64,000 nucleotides of DNA from Aldrovandia affinis (GCA_029706075.1 JAINUG010000196.1:209501-273500), one strand, 5' to 3'; shown: positions 48,042-59,375, counted from the stretch's first letter. The notes: generated from the sequence alone by a model not told the origin. Program-made: numbers and translations.

Positions 48042-48077
<36 letters not shown>
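48042..48077 (+). repeat. (CA)18 microsatellite at a layn splice acceptor
   Basis: Eighteen uninterrupted CA units. In transcript sense this is (GT)18, ending seven nucleotides before the exon 3 boundary, so it fills the polypyrimidine-tract position. Confidence 0.95.
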
Positions 48078-48079
<2 letters not shown>

Positions 48080-49345
48080 GTCTTTACTGACCAAGACAGA
48101 CCTGACGCAAAGGCCGATATAGACATAACTGATGTCCGGGGATATTATGTCTCATATTGTCTGATATCTATAAAACCTTCAATATAATGAGACCAGGGCA
48201 GGTGATGGGAGACTGATAAACAAAAATTCCCAATCTGAAAGGCCCAATTGTATTCATAAGCCTGTCTCGTGGCTGTAACATCCTCCATAAATCCTAGAGA
48301 GCCCAGAACAGCATGCTTGTCCAGGAGGCATGTGTTGCAAGCCGTTTGGTTCTTTCCACCGTGTGGTTCACCAGCTGAGCTGCATCGGATGACTATACTT
48401 CATGTGCAGGTGACGTGGCCACACTGCAGGTGCCGGAGGACTCACTCTTTTACAATGGGGATGAGGGAATCCTGCCAACTGAAGACTTCCCTCCTTGGCT
48501 GACATTCTGACCAATTATGCGTCACCCAGAGGACTGCTGGGAACAGTCAGTATTGGGGTTGCAGGACATTATTTTGGACCAGAGGGTGCATCACAGCACT
48601 AAAAACTAGTGCTTTGCAAAGATGTGCCATGCAGGAGGCCCTAACGTATCAAAATCTTCAAAGACAGATGTATATATTGCACTTCATTGCAATCCCTTTG
48701 TAAAGAGCCCTCTAGTAAATCAGGTTTGATTGATCGAGATACCTCTGCCACTCAAATTTCACTAAGGAATTAGACCTGACCACTGGGAAAGGAAGCATGG
48801 GTGTATACACAACATTGAGAATTCAACACTGACTATTACTCTACATGAGCTTTTTTAATTCTAGTGCTACAGGCAAGGCATTGAAAATTCCATTGGTATG
48901 GATTGGAAGAGTGCAGTACACATATCGATGACACGCCACTACCCTTTTGTCGATGAATCAAGGATCTCTGGCGCGACGCTGTGTAGGCCCTATCAGCGCT
49001 ATGCATTCACTAGTTCGGCTTCTTGCCTATCTGATAACTGTATTGTAGAGGTGGGAATGAATGTATAGTAGGTTTGGCTTTGATATTGCTTAAGGAAAGC
49101 TGACCCCTGGAGTTGTACCAACCTCCCCTAGGCAAAAAATCTGATCCTTGGATGCGGTCTGAGGTTGTGCGTGATTTTCTCTGCTTGTTCAAGTTTCAAG
49201 TTTCAAAAGTTTTTATTGATCACTTGGATGCGTACATCTGAGGTTGTCCCATGGATCTGATTCACAACACAACACAACAGTACACAATAAGAATACAGTA
49301 ATAAATAGTAAAAAAAAATTGTAAGATATACTACATGGGTGGCTA
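48078..49345. other. layn intron 2, exon 3 side
   Basis: Unique sequence up to about 49195, then a piece (AAGTTTCAAAAGTTTTTATT) that resembles the 3' end of a minus-strand LINE. No exon recognised. Confidence 0.4.
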
Positions 49346-49411
49346 CAGGGCCCGATTAAATGGATAGACTACACCAAGGCAAACCATTTTTATTCACAAA
49401 CCTAACAACCG

Positions 49412-50017
49412 AAGTTCACCCACGTCACCCCTCTCCATTGCATCACGCATCAGATTCAAATCACTGGTGCTTGCTTTTAAAGCGGCTAGAGGAACTGCTC
49501 CCCCTTACCTCCAGACACTCATCACACCCTACACCCCAGCCAGACCTCTCCGCTCAGCCTCCTCTGGCAAACTGACTGTCCCATCCCTCCGGACACCCGG
49601 CAGCCGCTCCTCGCGGTCTCGCCTCTTCTCTGTCCTGACCCCTCGGTGGTGGAACAACCTTCCACAATTGGTCAGAACCGCGGAATAACTTGCGATCTTC
49701 CACAAGAGACTCAAAACCCACCTTTTCAGACTCCACTACCACTGAATTCTGTGCATCTACCCAATTGTCATTACCACTGCCTACTTGCTCAACACTTCTT
49801 GTATACCGTATGTATCCCTCCCATTTAATAAAAAAAAAAAAAAAATTTACTAACCTTTTCCTTCCCAGTGTTATAGGTATGGTATGCAGCTGCCTATCGC
49901 TGTATTACTGCACTGACCTCTTGCGCAAACTTATTGTTCCATGTATTAATGCACATCTTGTAAGTCGCTCTGGATAAGAGCGTCTGCTAAATGCTTAAAG
50001 TGTAAATGTAAATGTGA
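49412..50017 (+). mobile_element. L2-clade LINE, 5'-truncated
   Basis: Plus-strand coding for the end of the RT protein (MLAFKAARGTAPPYLQTLIT; SRLFSVLTPRWWNNLPQLV). The 3' end is CGCTCTGGATAAGAGCGTCT then GCTAAATGC and TGTAAA repeats. Homologous to 26423-27083. An A-run interrupts it at 49830-49845. Confidence 0.85.
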
Positions 50018-50229
50018 CCAACTGCCACATATTATTATTATTTGTAGTATTATTAGTTTAGGTAGGTACATATATTTTACTTTGTTGTGGTTTATTTATA
50101 TTTAGGTATTTATATGCAATTTGATACTAATGTATTTATAGGGGTATACACCGCCATTACGTATGCCATTACATTTAATTTATTTATTGTCTTTACTTAT
50201 TCATAGTTAGTTAGTCATAAGTATTTCAG

Positions 50230-50580
50230 TGGAAAGTGTACTCACATTTACAGATGCTTTCTCCTGACTTTCGATAAGGTGAAGTCCTCAATGATGTCAT
50301 CATAATCCAGGGAAGTGGTCAATTTGTTCTCAATTGCCAACAACGCAAATGCGTTCAGTTTATTTTCCTTCACTGTTGATCTCAGGTACGTTTTAACGCG
50401 TTTCAATAAAGAAAACAGTCTTTCTCCAGAGCAATTTGTAATCGGTAATGTTAGATACATGCGAAGGCATTATTATATATTTCCACGTTGGGGAATGTAT
50501 GGCCCAGGCCTAGCTCTCTGAGCTTCTTATACATGCCCATCACAGATTGTTCACCATTTACCATTCAGCTGAACTGGCAA
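50230..50580 (-). pseudogene. hAT transposase C-terminal (dimerisation) remnant
   Basis: From about 50455 to 50248 the minus strand reads YLTLPITNCSGERLFSLLKR, then LNAFALLAIENKLTTSLDYD and DDIIEDF, the hAT C-terminal dimerisation domain as in ZMYM-like and other fish hAT transposases. The upstream part (to 50580; ELGLGHTFPNVE) is in another frame. The catalytic core is absent. Its position inside matching hAT ends identifies it as the element's own transposase. Confidence 0.85.
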
Positions 50581-50793
50581 TTTTTATTTAACATTTTGCT
50601 GCACCCGAAAGCATTGCTGAAAGGACACTGCTAACATAGCAAGCATGATCTGCACTGAACCGTGCACATTGCAAGGTGCTTACATTGTGTATGACTTTCA
50701 AAAATAATACATTGAAATAAAGTTTTAGATTGGAGTTATTATCTGAAAATATTTTAAAATATTTAAATTTGAAAAAATATTTTATATATATAT

Positions 50794-51157
50794 TGTAACG
50801 ATACTTCCGGTGAGATAGCTTGTTAGCCAGCTGGTCGCCAACAGGGTCGGAGAAATACAGGCAGACAAGATAGGTCACGTTAAACTGCCCGGAAAGGCGC
50901 TTTATTATGACAGTTGGTGGGCAATAGGGAGAGGCACTAAAATAATAAACGGAGCACTATAGCTTTCCAGGTAGCCGCGGATATTAAAACACGCATCTCT
51001 CACATAGATTACCGGAAGAAGAAGAGCGATAACTGCTAACAACTTATATTTTATATTCAACTCTATAGTGCCCCTTCCCCCCTACTGAACTAACTAATCA
51101 AATCATTAATAGAGAAATGGATGAGCCTGTCCCACTGTCCATCTTAGGGTCGCTACA
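50794..51157 (-). mobile_element. solo LTR inside the hAT element
   Basis: A 364-bp LTR fossil. In minus orientation it begins TGTAGCGACCC and ends ATCGTTACA, with AATAAA near 50904. The flanks ATAT and ATAC match at three of four positions. No internal region. The end sequence is akin to 45877-46394. Confidence 0.6.
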
Positions 51158-51368
51158 ATACATGTATATTTTAATACCTCTGTCTGGGCCCCCCTGTGGA
51201 AATTAGACACTAGGCACATGCCTAGATATGGCCCTGGGTGGCTAAGGAATGAGTGAAGGCAGGTGCGAGGGGTAGAGTTGTGAATTGGTTATGTCACCTG
51301 ATTGCACCTGATGTCAGCCCTCCTCCTGAAATTATGTTATTAAATCAAAATTCTGCTCCGTTTCATAC

Positions 51369-51666
51369 CTGAAGGTGGCCTGGCTGCCGTCCAGCCAGTG
51401 GTACTGTGCAGGGCAGTCGCTGCTGGTCTCCTGGTAGCTTTGGCTCCTGCGGAGGCCGATCCAGAAGTCACCATCAGAGGCCCGTAGCTCCTGGATGAAG
51501 TTCTCGATGAGCCGCTGCTCGCTCTCCGACTCGATGCTGAGGAGTTCGCCGCCATCGCTTCGGCAGGCTCGGCTGGCCTCCTCGAAGTTCACCTTGCGCT
51601 GCATGTCCTGGAAGTATGCAATCTTGTAGCAGGGCCTCTCTGTCCCACGCCGGCAAATCCGCTGAC
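51369..51666 (-). CDS. layn: layn exon 2 (C-type lectin domain, first part)
   Basis: A 298-bp exon coding about residues 26-125 of layilin, from GQRICRRGTERPCYKIAYF to SQATFR. It has the N-terminal cysteines of the C-type lectin fold, FEEASRACRSDGGELLSIES, and the core GDFWIGLRR motif. It resembles human layilin throughout (human: RPCYKVIYFHD, DGDFWIGLRRR). Acceptor CTCCACAG, entry phase 1; donor GTATGA, exit phase 2. The protein acts at the cell surface in adhesion to hyaluronan. Codon third positions are GC-rich compared with the AT-rich introns around it. Confidence 0.96.
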
Positions 51667-51984
51667 CTGTGGAGAGGAGGATTGAGGAGAGACCAAGTAA
51701 GGGACTGCACCTGGGAACCTGGGCTGATCCAAACAGGAACTTTTAGACACACACAGAATAGGCTGCTGGTGCCAACACTGCCATTGTGCATTCTCCAGCT
51801 CTAACATGACAAAAATAGCCCAGCCTCAGAATACATGCAAAGCAATAACTGATATTTCTTTTGTCATATTATCTGATGTTTATGTCAGAAATGAGTAACT
51901 ATGGCATCCTCTGTAACCTCCGATAGCATAGCAGTCTAACGCACACATATTGTCTGGTCCTTTACATGTGTGAGCTGCCTATCA
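51667..51984. other. layn intron 1, exon 2 side
   Basis: Unique sequence, no feature recognised. Confidence 0.5.
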
Positions 51985-52280
51985 CTGTCGTGGTTCAAAA
52001 GCTGCCTATCACCAGACTGGTTCAAAACCTGGTGTTTGGCTGTCTGCCTCAGGGGAAGGGGGGAGGGTGAGCCGGTACGAGTTCGCTGAGAAGTGCGTAC
52101 AGGTGACTCCAGAACGTGGGTGGGCGAATTCCGTCTCAAAGGAAGCGGATATTGCTGCCCTCTGAGAATTAATTTGCCTCATAGAGATGAGTGGCGAATT
52201 CGTGCCGGGAGGGCAAATCAAAATAAATAGACGGTATAATTGGCCACTAAATTGGGAGAAAAACTGGAAAAATCTTAAAC
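51985..52280 (+). repeat. SINE-like repeat
   Basis: The 3' part ATTGGCCACTAAATTGGGAG then AAAAACTGG is the reverse of the tail part seen at 22690 and 24840; the head has GGTTCAAAACCTGG. Related to the split repeat at 9171-10550. Confidence 0.6.
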
Positions 52281-52428
52281 AAATGTATCAAAATATAAAA
52301 AGAAATGAGTAACTAATATTAAAATGATCTTCTGTTCTTTTTTCATACAATAGGTTAACCAACAGAAATATATATTTCTGGTGGTTAACATATTGTATGT
52401 ATATATATATATATATATACAGTATATA

Positions 52429-53265
52429 CACTCAGTGTCCCACTTTATTAGGTACACCTTTCTAGTACTGGGTAGGACCCCCCTTCACCTCCAGAACAGC
52501 CTGAATTATTTGTGGCATGGATTCAACAAGGTGCTGGAAACATTCCTCAGAGGTACATGATAGCATAACGCAGTTGCTGCAGATGCTGCACATTCTTGTT
52601 GCAAATCTCCCGTTCCACCACATCCCAAAGGTGCTCTATTGGATTGAGATCTGGTGACTGTGGAGGCCACTGGAGTACACTGAACGTCATGTTCGTGGAA
52701 GCAGCTTGAGATGACGTGTGCTTTGTGACATGGCGCATTATCCTACTGGAAGTAGCCATTAGAAGATGGGTAGACTGTGGCCATAAAGGGATGCACATGG
52801 TCAGCAACAGGACTCAGGTAGCCTGTGGCATTTAAACAATGCTCAATTGGTATTAAGAGGCCTAATGTGTGCCAAGAAAACATTCCCCACACCATTACAC
52901 TACCACCACCAGCCTGAACCGTTGACACAAGGCAGGATGGATGCATGGATTCATGCTCACTGGATGTTTTTTGTTTTTCGCACCATTCTCTGTAAACTCT
53001 ACAGACTGTTGTGCATGAAAATCCCATGAGATCAGCAGTTTCTGAGATACTCACACCACCCCGTCTGGCACCAACAATCATTCCATGGTCAAAGTCACTT
53101 AGATCACATTTCTTCCCCATTCAGATTTTTGGTCTGAACAACAACTGAACCTCTTGACCATGTCTGCATGCTTTTATGCATTGAGTTGCTGCCACAATTG
53201 GCTGATTAGATAATTGCATTAACGAGCAGGTGTACAGGTGTACCTAATAAAGTGGCCACTGAGTG
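52429..53265 (-). mobile_element. Tc1-like transposon A, internally deleted
   Basis: Inverted ends CACTCAGTGTCCCACTTTAT and CACTCAGTGGCCACTTTATT, TA flanks. Minus-strand pieces: N-terminal MGKKCDLSDFDHGMIVGARR with a helix-turn-helix, GGGSVMVWGMFSWHTLG, and QWPPQSPDLNPIEHLWDVVE. At 837 bp it is shorter than a full Tc1 element, with part of the middle lost and several frame breaks. Confidence 0.9.
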
Positions 53266-53273
53266 TATATGTA

Positions 53274-54560
53274 CAGGAGCTAGACAAAATAATGGAAACA
53301 CCAAACAATATATTAATACTTATTAACTAAGAAGGAGGTTGGGTTGGGCTGGGCTGCCATTTGCCTTCAGAACAGCTTCAGTCCTTCTTGGAATACTGCT
53401 ATGCAAGTTTTTAATTGTTTATAATGGGATATTTGACCAATCTTCAAGAAGGAAAGCTTCCAGTTCTTTGAGATACAAAGGGGGTACCCTACTCCACACT
53501 CTACCTTCCAGAACTTTCCATAATAGTTCAGTGATGTTTAGATCTAGTGATTTGGGAAGCCATGGAAGGTATTTTACATCATCCTGGTGTTCATGAAACC
53601 GTTCTTGAATCCATTTAGCAGTGTGTATGGGGGTGTGATCATCTTGGAATATGGGAATATCTTGAAGAAAAAATGTTTGCCCCATTGGTGCACCTGACCA
53701 GGGTCACCTGGTCACCTAAAATGGCTTTGTATTCCTTGGCCGTAATTCTACCATGCAGAGTAATAATTGAACAAAATGACTCCCAAATGACTACAAGATG
53801 GCTGCCATACCATAAAAGATTGGCTTTATCCAAAGATATTACTTTCTCCCACTGCTCAGATGTCCAGCTTTTGTGATCATTACACCAGGTTTTGCGTTGT
53901 TGGGCATTGGCCTTGGTTACTAGTGGTTTCCCAATGGCAGCTCTACTATTAATATCAGTTTTGTGAAGCTCACCATGCCCGGTTTTTGTTTGAATAAGGA
54001 CCTATATTCAGTTCTATGATCATTTTTGAAACGGTTGTTTTCTGGTTTTTAGCAACTACCCTGTTAAGTGTCCATCTATCCCTGTCGGTAAGCCTCGATT
54101 TGCGACCACTGTTCCTATTTCCTGGTGCAGTTTTTTCGTAATTGGCGTATGCCGTCATGATTTTCGACATTGTTACCCTTGACACCCTAAATAATTTTGC
54201 CGTTTCTGTGACTCACGCATGTGCAATTCGGGCCCCAAATATTGTACCTCTTTCAAAATGGGTTAGATCTCTCATCTTGCTTTACAAACTCACGTATGTG
54301 TTGATTTTAAAATATATTTCATTGAAGAAACATATTAGTAGGCTAATTAGTATTGACATTAATGTGAAACATGTGTAGACTTTGTGTAGTAACTCTGATG
54401 AAGCGAAACACCATCCATGGCTTCCCTAATCACCAGATCTTAATAAAATATCATGTCTTTCAACAATAGTGTTAAATTGACTGCTTTTTAATTACGATTT
54501 AGTTACTTCGAAATATCAGTCCTGTTTCATTTGTGTTTCCATTAATTTGTCTACGCCCTG
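53274..54560 (-). mobile_element. Tc1-like transposon B, degenerate
   Basis: Inverted ends CAGGAGCTAGACAAAATAAT and CAGGGCGTAGACAAATTAAT with TA flanks. Minus-strand pieces in order: NRNSGRKSRLTDRDRWTLNR (HTH), GRITAKEYKAILGD, and FQDDHTPIHTAKWIQERFHE with SLDLNITELLWKVLE (the catalytic region; NPIE changed). Near full length (1287 bp) but broken in several places. It begins only eight bases after element A. Confidence 0.9.
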
Positions 54561-56464
54561 TATATGTTACGATGAACGTGTAAAATCGGGAATCAACAGA
54601 TTCCCCGGGGAATCTATACATTCCTCGTTACGCAGGGAAATCTGCACAAATATCGACAAATCCATATCGAAAATCCGCAAATAATATCATAAATAACAAA
54701 TCTGAAAACGAATAAAATATCTTATTCATGCTTTTCAACAATTTTGTTAAATGGATTTTTCGATATTTCTGTATACCTAGGCTACTACAGTAATTCTAGA
54801 CGCAGAAAAGTGGTGAAACCATAAAGGACTCGGATTAAGCACATAGAAGCAAGGCGAGCAGGTGTCACAAAAAATCACAGTAACATAAGAAAATATATGC
54901 GCTACTAGGCACATTTAAAAACAATAAAACGAATAGTTTTTGATTCTTTTAGATGAGAAAAATCATGGAAAAACATTTTATGATAGAGTCGCCCATATCT
55001 TTATTTAGCCTATCCAATGTCTCACATATTGTGTAGTGCCCAGGGATGACACTAATGTTTTCATATGTTTTATTTTCAAAGCTACTAAATGTAGAATACT
55101 ATTCTATCATTAGAATAGGCATGTGTTTTTGAAATCATCAACGCTGCTACATAAATCATGCCTACTCGTTAGCCTGTGCTATGGGAATGGATTTTCCATT
55201 TGGGACAGCTCCTCATGATATTACGCTTATAATGAAAGATATCAGGCTCGTTCGCCTGTTAAATGGACGTTGTCTGTTGTTATAATTAGGTTTAGCGGCG
55301 TTTAAATAAGTTTAAATCTGTTTTGCTTGTTACTTTCTGTTCGGTCTGGCATACAAGATCCCGGTGGAATCTACAGATTTCCAGATTTTAAACATTCACA
55401 GTAACACACGTATGTATACTTTTTATAATGATGTATTTTTTAATGTTCAAATTTCACATCAATGCAATACAAAACAATGATATGATATAGACATGGAAAA
55501 TTCCATTCGAAAACTTAGGTTTAACTAAACAAAGCAATCATTCTAATTGCAAAGACAAAACCATGCAGTAGGCTACAGTGATAACTGCAATAGGGTTTAC
55601 TGCCAGCAACAATGCTCAGTACGCTGCACGAATGCAGTATTAGCATAAAAATAACTTTATGTATAACAAGCTATCAGTGTTCGTAGCTGATTATCATTTG
55701 TTTTACCCGCTTTATCTCCGCAGCTGGAATACCCCTCCCACGTGCCTAAAATGCGGTTAAATCCCCATGCACTTATTTTGATGCAGTGCTCCGAATTCCA
55801 ACCACAGCGCTTTCACATTGCAGGAGCAACAGTAAGCATACGTACCTCTGGGTTCATAAAAGTCCGCTTTATGGGGAAAGCAGGGGGTGACAAGAGAAAC
55901 ATTATCTAGTGCGGGCATGAAAATGAGAGACACTCTTTGTTCGACTTTCAAAAGGCAAATTTAGAGCTTCCTTTCTGGGGTTACGAAACAAATGCGTGGA
56001 AAAAAATAACGGTCTAAATGGACATTTATACATAGATGTAATGCCACAAATTATTTTACAGAACTGCTCAACGACTCTCGACTGTTGCCGAGAAAAATCT
56101 ACATAAACTCACAAAATACTACACTATCACCAGGATCCAGGAACAACCCCATAGTTCAAGCAAGGAGATTAAAGCTGGAGATTTTGATCAAATTAAAAAC
56201 AAACATTTAAATGGCTCAGAGGAAACAATTGAATTCAAGTAACTCAAGAACATCATCACTGTAGATTAGTCTAAGACGCTTGAAGGGGCGTAGCTAGTGT
56301 ACAAATTAGACAGAAAATATAGAGAAAGAAAGTAGTAAGCATTGTTGAAACGCAACTATAGAGCAAGTTATCTATTTTACCTAACCTCGGAGGGCTGACT
56401 ACAAAATACTGCAAAATACTGTACAATTAATTCTGTAACGACCACAGAAAGCGCTGCTTCTTAC
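54561..56464. other. layn intron 1, exon 1 side, AT-rich
   Basis: No exon or mobile element recognised in about 1.9 kb; low GC, no simple repeats of note. Confidence 0.5.
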
Positions 56465-56540
56465 CACTGAAGAGTTTGGATGTGGTGGCTGTGTAGCAAC
56501 ATATAGAGAGGACAGTTCCGAGTAGTTTCATAAAATCCAT
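56465..56540 (-). CDS. layn: layn exon 1 (signal peptide)
   Basis: First coding exon of layilin, a single-pass C-type lectin membrane protein that binds hyaluronan outside and talin/ERM proteins inside the cell. It codes MDFMKLLGTVLSICCYTATT then SKLFS plus one base, a plausible signal peptide with a hydrophobic core at residues 5-16. The donor is GTAAGA in phase 1, which joins exactly to the CTLD exon (GT-CAG) to give SKLFS-GQRICRRG; the family has GQPVCRGG there. The exon is short and little conserved, so it is called from position, phase and signal-peptide character. A short out-of-frame ATG lies 8 nt upstream. The promoter side shows no clear TATA box. Confidence 0.85.
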
Positions 56541-57921
56541 TTCTTCATATTTTCAACAGCACAGAATATCGATTTTAGTTTTAATAGGCTCCCAGCAGTT
56601 CCCATGCTGATCTTATGGGAATGCAACTGGCATTAGCTGTTTTAGCCATGGTCTTTAAAAGTATAGAACACCGAAATAGACAGAAAACCAGAAGCTGTGT
56701 TCCCCGTTAGAAGTTGACTTGTTTGCGGACCTCCGATCAGACTGAAATGAAGAAAAGGGGAGAGCCTCCGAGAGTGGAGAGCCAGATAGGCGCGTGGGAT
56801 CAAGTCATAGCGTCATCCATTACAGTAGCGACGCTACTATGTTGACCCAGAGTGAGAAAGCAAACTCTCGTCTGTAATCGATATCGCACAATCAAACAAG
56901 TAATCGTTCATAATATGAACTGCTGCCAATGTCGCTGAACAAAGTGACTTGTCTCTTCATATAACTCTTTTGAAACAATATTGAAAGGCGCCCCTCGCCC
57001 AACAACATTTAAACCTCGTATCTCAGTTCAATCAGTATCTGTTACTTAACATAGCCTAGGGCTAGGCCTACTTTTAAATAATCTGTAAGTATATGTGACA
57101 ACGTTGTCGATACGCAGAAAACGGTTTTATATTCACAAACTTTTGTGATAATTTCGAGAGTTGCATGCAAATTATAATATGCACTTTAGGGTAAAAGTTA
57201 ACAAAACGTGTACTGTGCTGTAGCATAAAAGGCGGAAAACCTCAGGAACAGCAAAAGTAGTTGTGGATTTTGCATTAATTGAAACTTAGAAATCTATGAA
57301 TACATTTCACAAACAGGAAAATTATGGGTACTCAGGATTATACATTTTATTATTTACAATAATTCAGCATATGAAAATAAAAGATATCCAAGCAGTTAAT
57401 TTCAGAATATCAGTGTTCTGTACATGTGTTCCGCAAACAAATGTTGGAAATTATATTAAATATGCCATTATAAGGAATATCAAGATAAGATGATATGTAT
57501 TAAAATATGAAAGATATTATAACAAATCAGTAACATGACTGTAATCAATGTAACCTATATAGGCCTAAGTGAATGTATACACTATAGAAGGGATATTGTA
57601 ACACATACATATTATTTGTCTCTGTCTCACACAGCTACTTTGTGCTGAATATATTATTTTATTCTGCCAGTCTGCAAGGCCAGAACTCCCATGGTTTAAA
57701 GAATAGAGAATCTGGGGCCAAAGATGATGAAACCATGGTCGCCCGTCAAGGGATGGGAAGTTTGGGGAGTTTCTGAGGAAAATGTCACTTAGGTCACCTT
57801 GACCACTAGTGATATCGAAGTAAACAGGACTTATTTTTCTATGTCTGGAGGCCAAACCAATAATATTGAAGCAAACAAGACTTGAAACATTGGAACACAA
57901 TGGTGAGACCCATGAGGAGGT
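56541..57921. other. layn upstream region
   Basis: 56541-56900 must hold the layn promoter and 5' UTR; no clear TATA box or CpG island. From about 57560 to 57921 the sequence may belong to an older LTR (see 58677-58935). Confidence 0.4.
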
Positions 57922-58188
57922 TGTCAGGAATGGTGTCGGAAAACCAGGCGCGGACCCAGAAATGCAATAATGGCTTTTATTGCATAAACAGGCAATGGTC
58001 ATACAGGAGTAAACAGAGCAATGCAGGGATCCAAAGAATGGTCGGGGACAGGCAGAGTTCGTTCCGGGCTTCAGTAGTATCAGGGGCAGGCAAGGCGTAG
58101 TCAGTGGGCAGGCGAAGGTCGATAACGTGAAAGCAGTCCAGGGAACACAGGGAGGAGCGGGAACGAGACTGGGATATAGACGAACACT

Positions 58189-58248
<60 letters not shown>

Positions 58249-58676
58249 AACAGAGAAAACGCTGGAGAGTTGTGTAGGCATACGCAAAGCACAAGACAAT
58301 CTGGCAACGAACATGGGAAAACACACAGCTTAAATACATTTAGACATAACAAGAAACAATCAGGAATAAACATGAATGCAGCTGACTGCAATCAGACACG
58401 AGGAATTAAGTGAAAACAATAATACAATAACGAGACAATCAGGAAATGAACATGGGAAACGAACAGCTAACTACATCAGACATAACGAGAAACAATCAGG
58501 AATTAACACGAATGTAGCTAACTGCAATCAGACACATGAGGAACAGGTGAAAACGATAATACAATGACAAGACTGGGAACAGGTAAGTGAAAGTGAAAAC
58601 ACGGACCAGACAACCAGGAAAACATGGAATAAATGAAAACACCTAATTACGGGGAACACGAACACGAGACGTGACA
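57922..58676 (-). mobile_element. solo LTR, Gypsy-like, with hexamer array
   Basis: A 755-bp LTR fossil. In minus orientation it begins TGTCACGTCTCGTG and ends CATTCCTGACA, with AATAAA near 57978. Flanks GAGGT at 57917-57921 and 58677-58681 are identical. It contains a (CGAGCA)10 array and an internal duplication of about 120 bp (58350-58470 and 58470-58570). No internal region. The perfect duplication suggests it is not very old. Confidence 0.8.
58189..58248 (+). repeat. (CGAGCA)10 hexanucleotide array
   Basis: Ten perfect copies of CGAGCA inside the solo LTR. It is open in all frames and gives spurious dipeptide-repeat proteins. Confidence 0.95.
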
Positions 58677-58935
58677 GAGGTAGTCCCATGAGAATTGTAT
58701 TTGTCGTAGATGGTATTGGTTGATCCATGGGTATAAAGGCTTATACAGGAAACATAATTACTCAGACTCTCTCTGCTTTATTTTTACTTGTGGAAAATAA
58801 AGTCTATATTATTCTGGACGATTTCTGCCTCCATCCTCTTTATTGATAACTAAGAAATTTGCACAAAGACTTTGAAGAAATTGTCGATCTGAAACCACGA
58901 CAAAACTGGTGTCACAAACAGGATCAGAACAATTT
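58677..58935 (+). mobile_element. possible older LTR interrupted by the solo LTR
   Basis: The flanks of the solo LTR show GGTATAAAGGC (TATA-like), AATAAAGTC, and then GGTGTCACAAACAGGATC, which looks like an LTR end followed by a primer-binding leader. The far boundary (about 57560) is uncertain. Treated as a fossil; family not determined. Confidence 0.35.
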
Positions 58936-59200
58936 ACCAATCAGCACAATAGCATGGCAAACTAAGGACTCACTGCTTTGAGATTTAACATTATACATCT
59001 AATAAACTAATACATCAGTTGTATATTTGGAAAATATAAATATTCATTTATCAGAATAAACAATTGAGTCATCTCTGGCCTGCTCAGTGGAGTTGTCCTT
59101 GGAAGGGGATGCCTGCATGTACCTGCTATTGAGTTAATAAAACCTTATTCAGTGTTACTGAATGTGCCTGCAGTGTTAATATACATTCAGCAGAGTTGTG
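58936..59200. other. intergenic, nothing recognised
   Basis: AT-rich unique sequence. Confidence 0.4.
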
Positions 59201-59204
59201 ATCC

Positions 59205-59375
59205 AGCCAAGTCCTAAGTAAGTCTCAAGTCTTAACCTTCAAGTCTCAAGTAAAGTCACCATGTTCAGGTCAAGTCAAGTCAAGTCACAAGTCCAAAATT
59301 TCAGGTGTCAAGTCCTCAATTCACATTCAAAACAAGTCTCTCGAGTCATCCAACTCATGTCCAAGTCTAGTCTTC
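59205..59375 (+). repeat. degenerate CAAGT(CT) array
   Basis: About 170 bp of irregular CAAGTCT/CAAGTCA units, purest at 59270-59290. Confidence 0.8.

Larger units (their letters stand above)
49346..51236. mobile_element. composite hAT element with nested L2 and LTR
   Basis: Ends CAGGGCCCGATTAAATGG and (inverted) CAGGGCCATATCTAGGCATG. The flanks GGTGGCTA at 49338-49345 and 51237-51244 are identical: a perfect 8-bp hAT duplication. Inside are an L2 copy, the C-terminal part of a hAT transposase on the minus strand, and a solo LTR. Without these nests the hAT part is about 0.9 kb. Confidence 0.85.

Noticed and set aside
58101-58391. Arg/Ala, His/Glu and Leu/Val repeat proteins over the hexamer array
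   Set aside because: Any frame of (CGAGCA)n is open; the array lies within an LTR.
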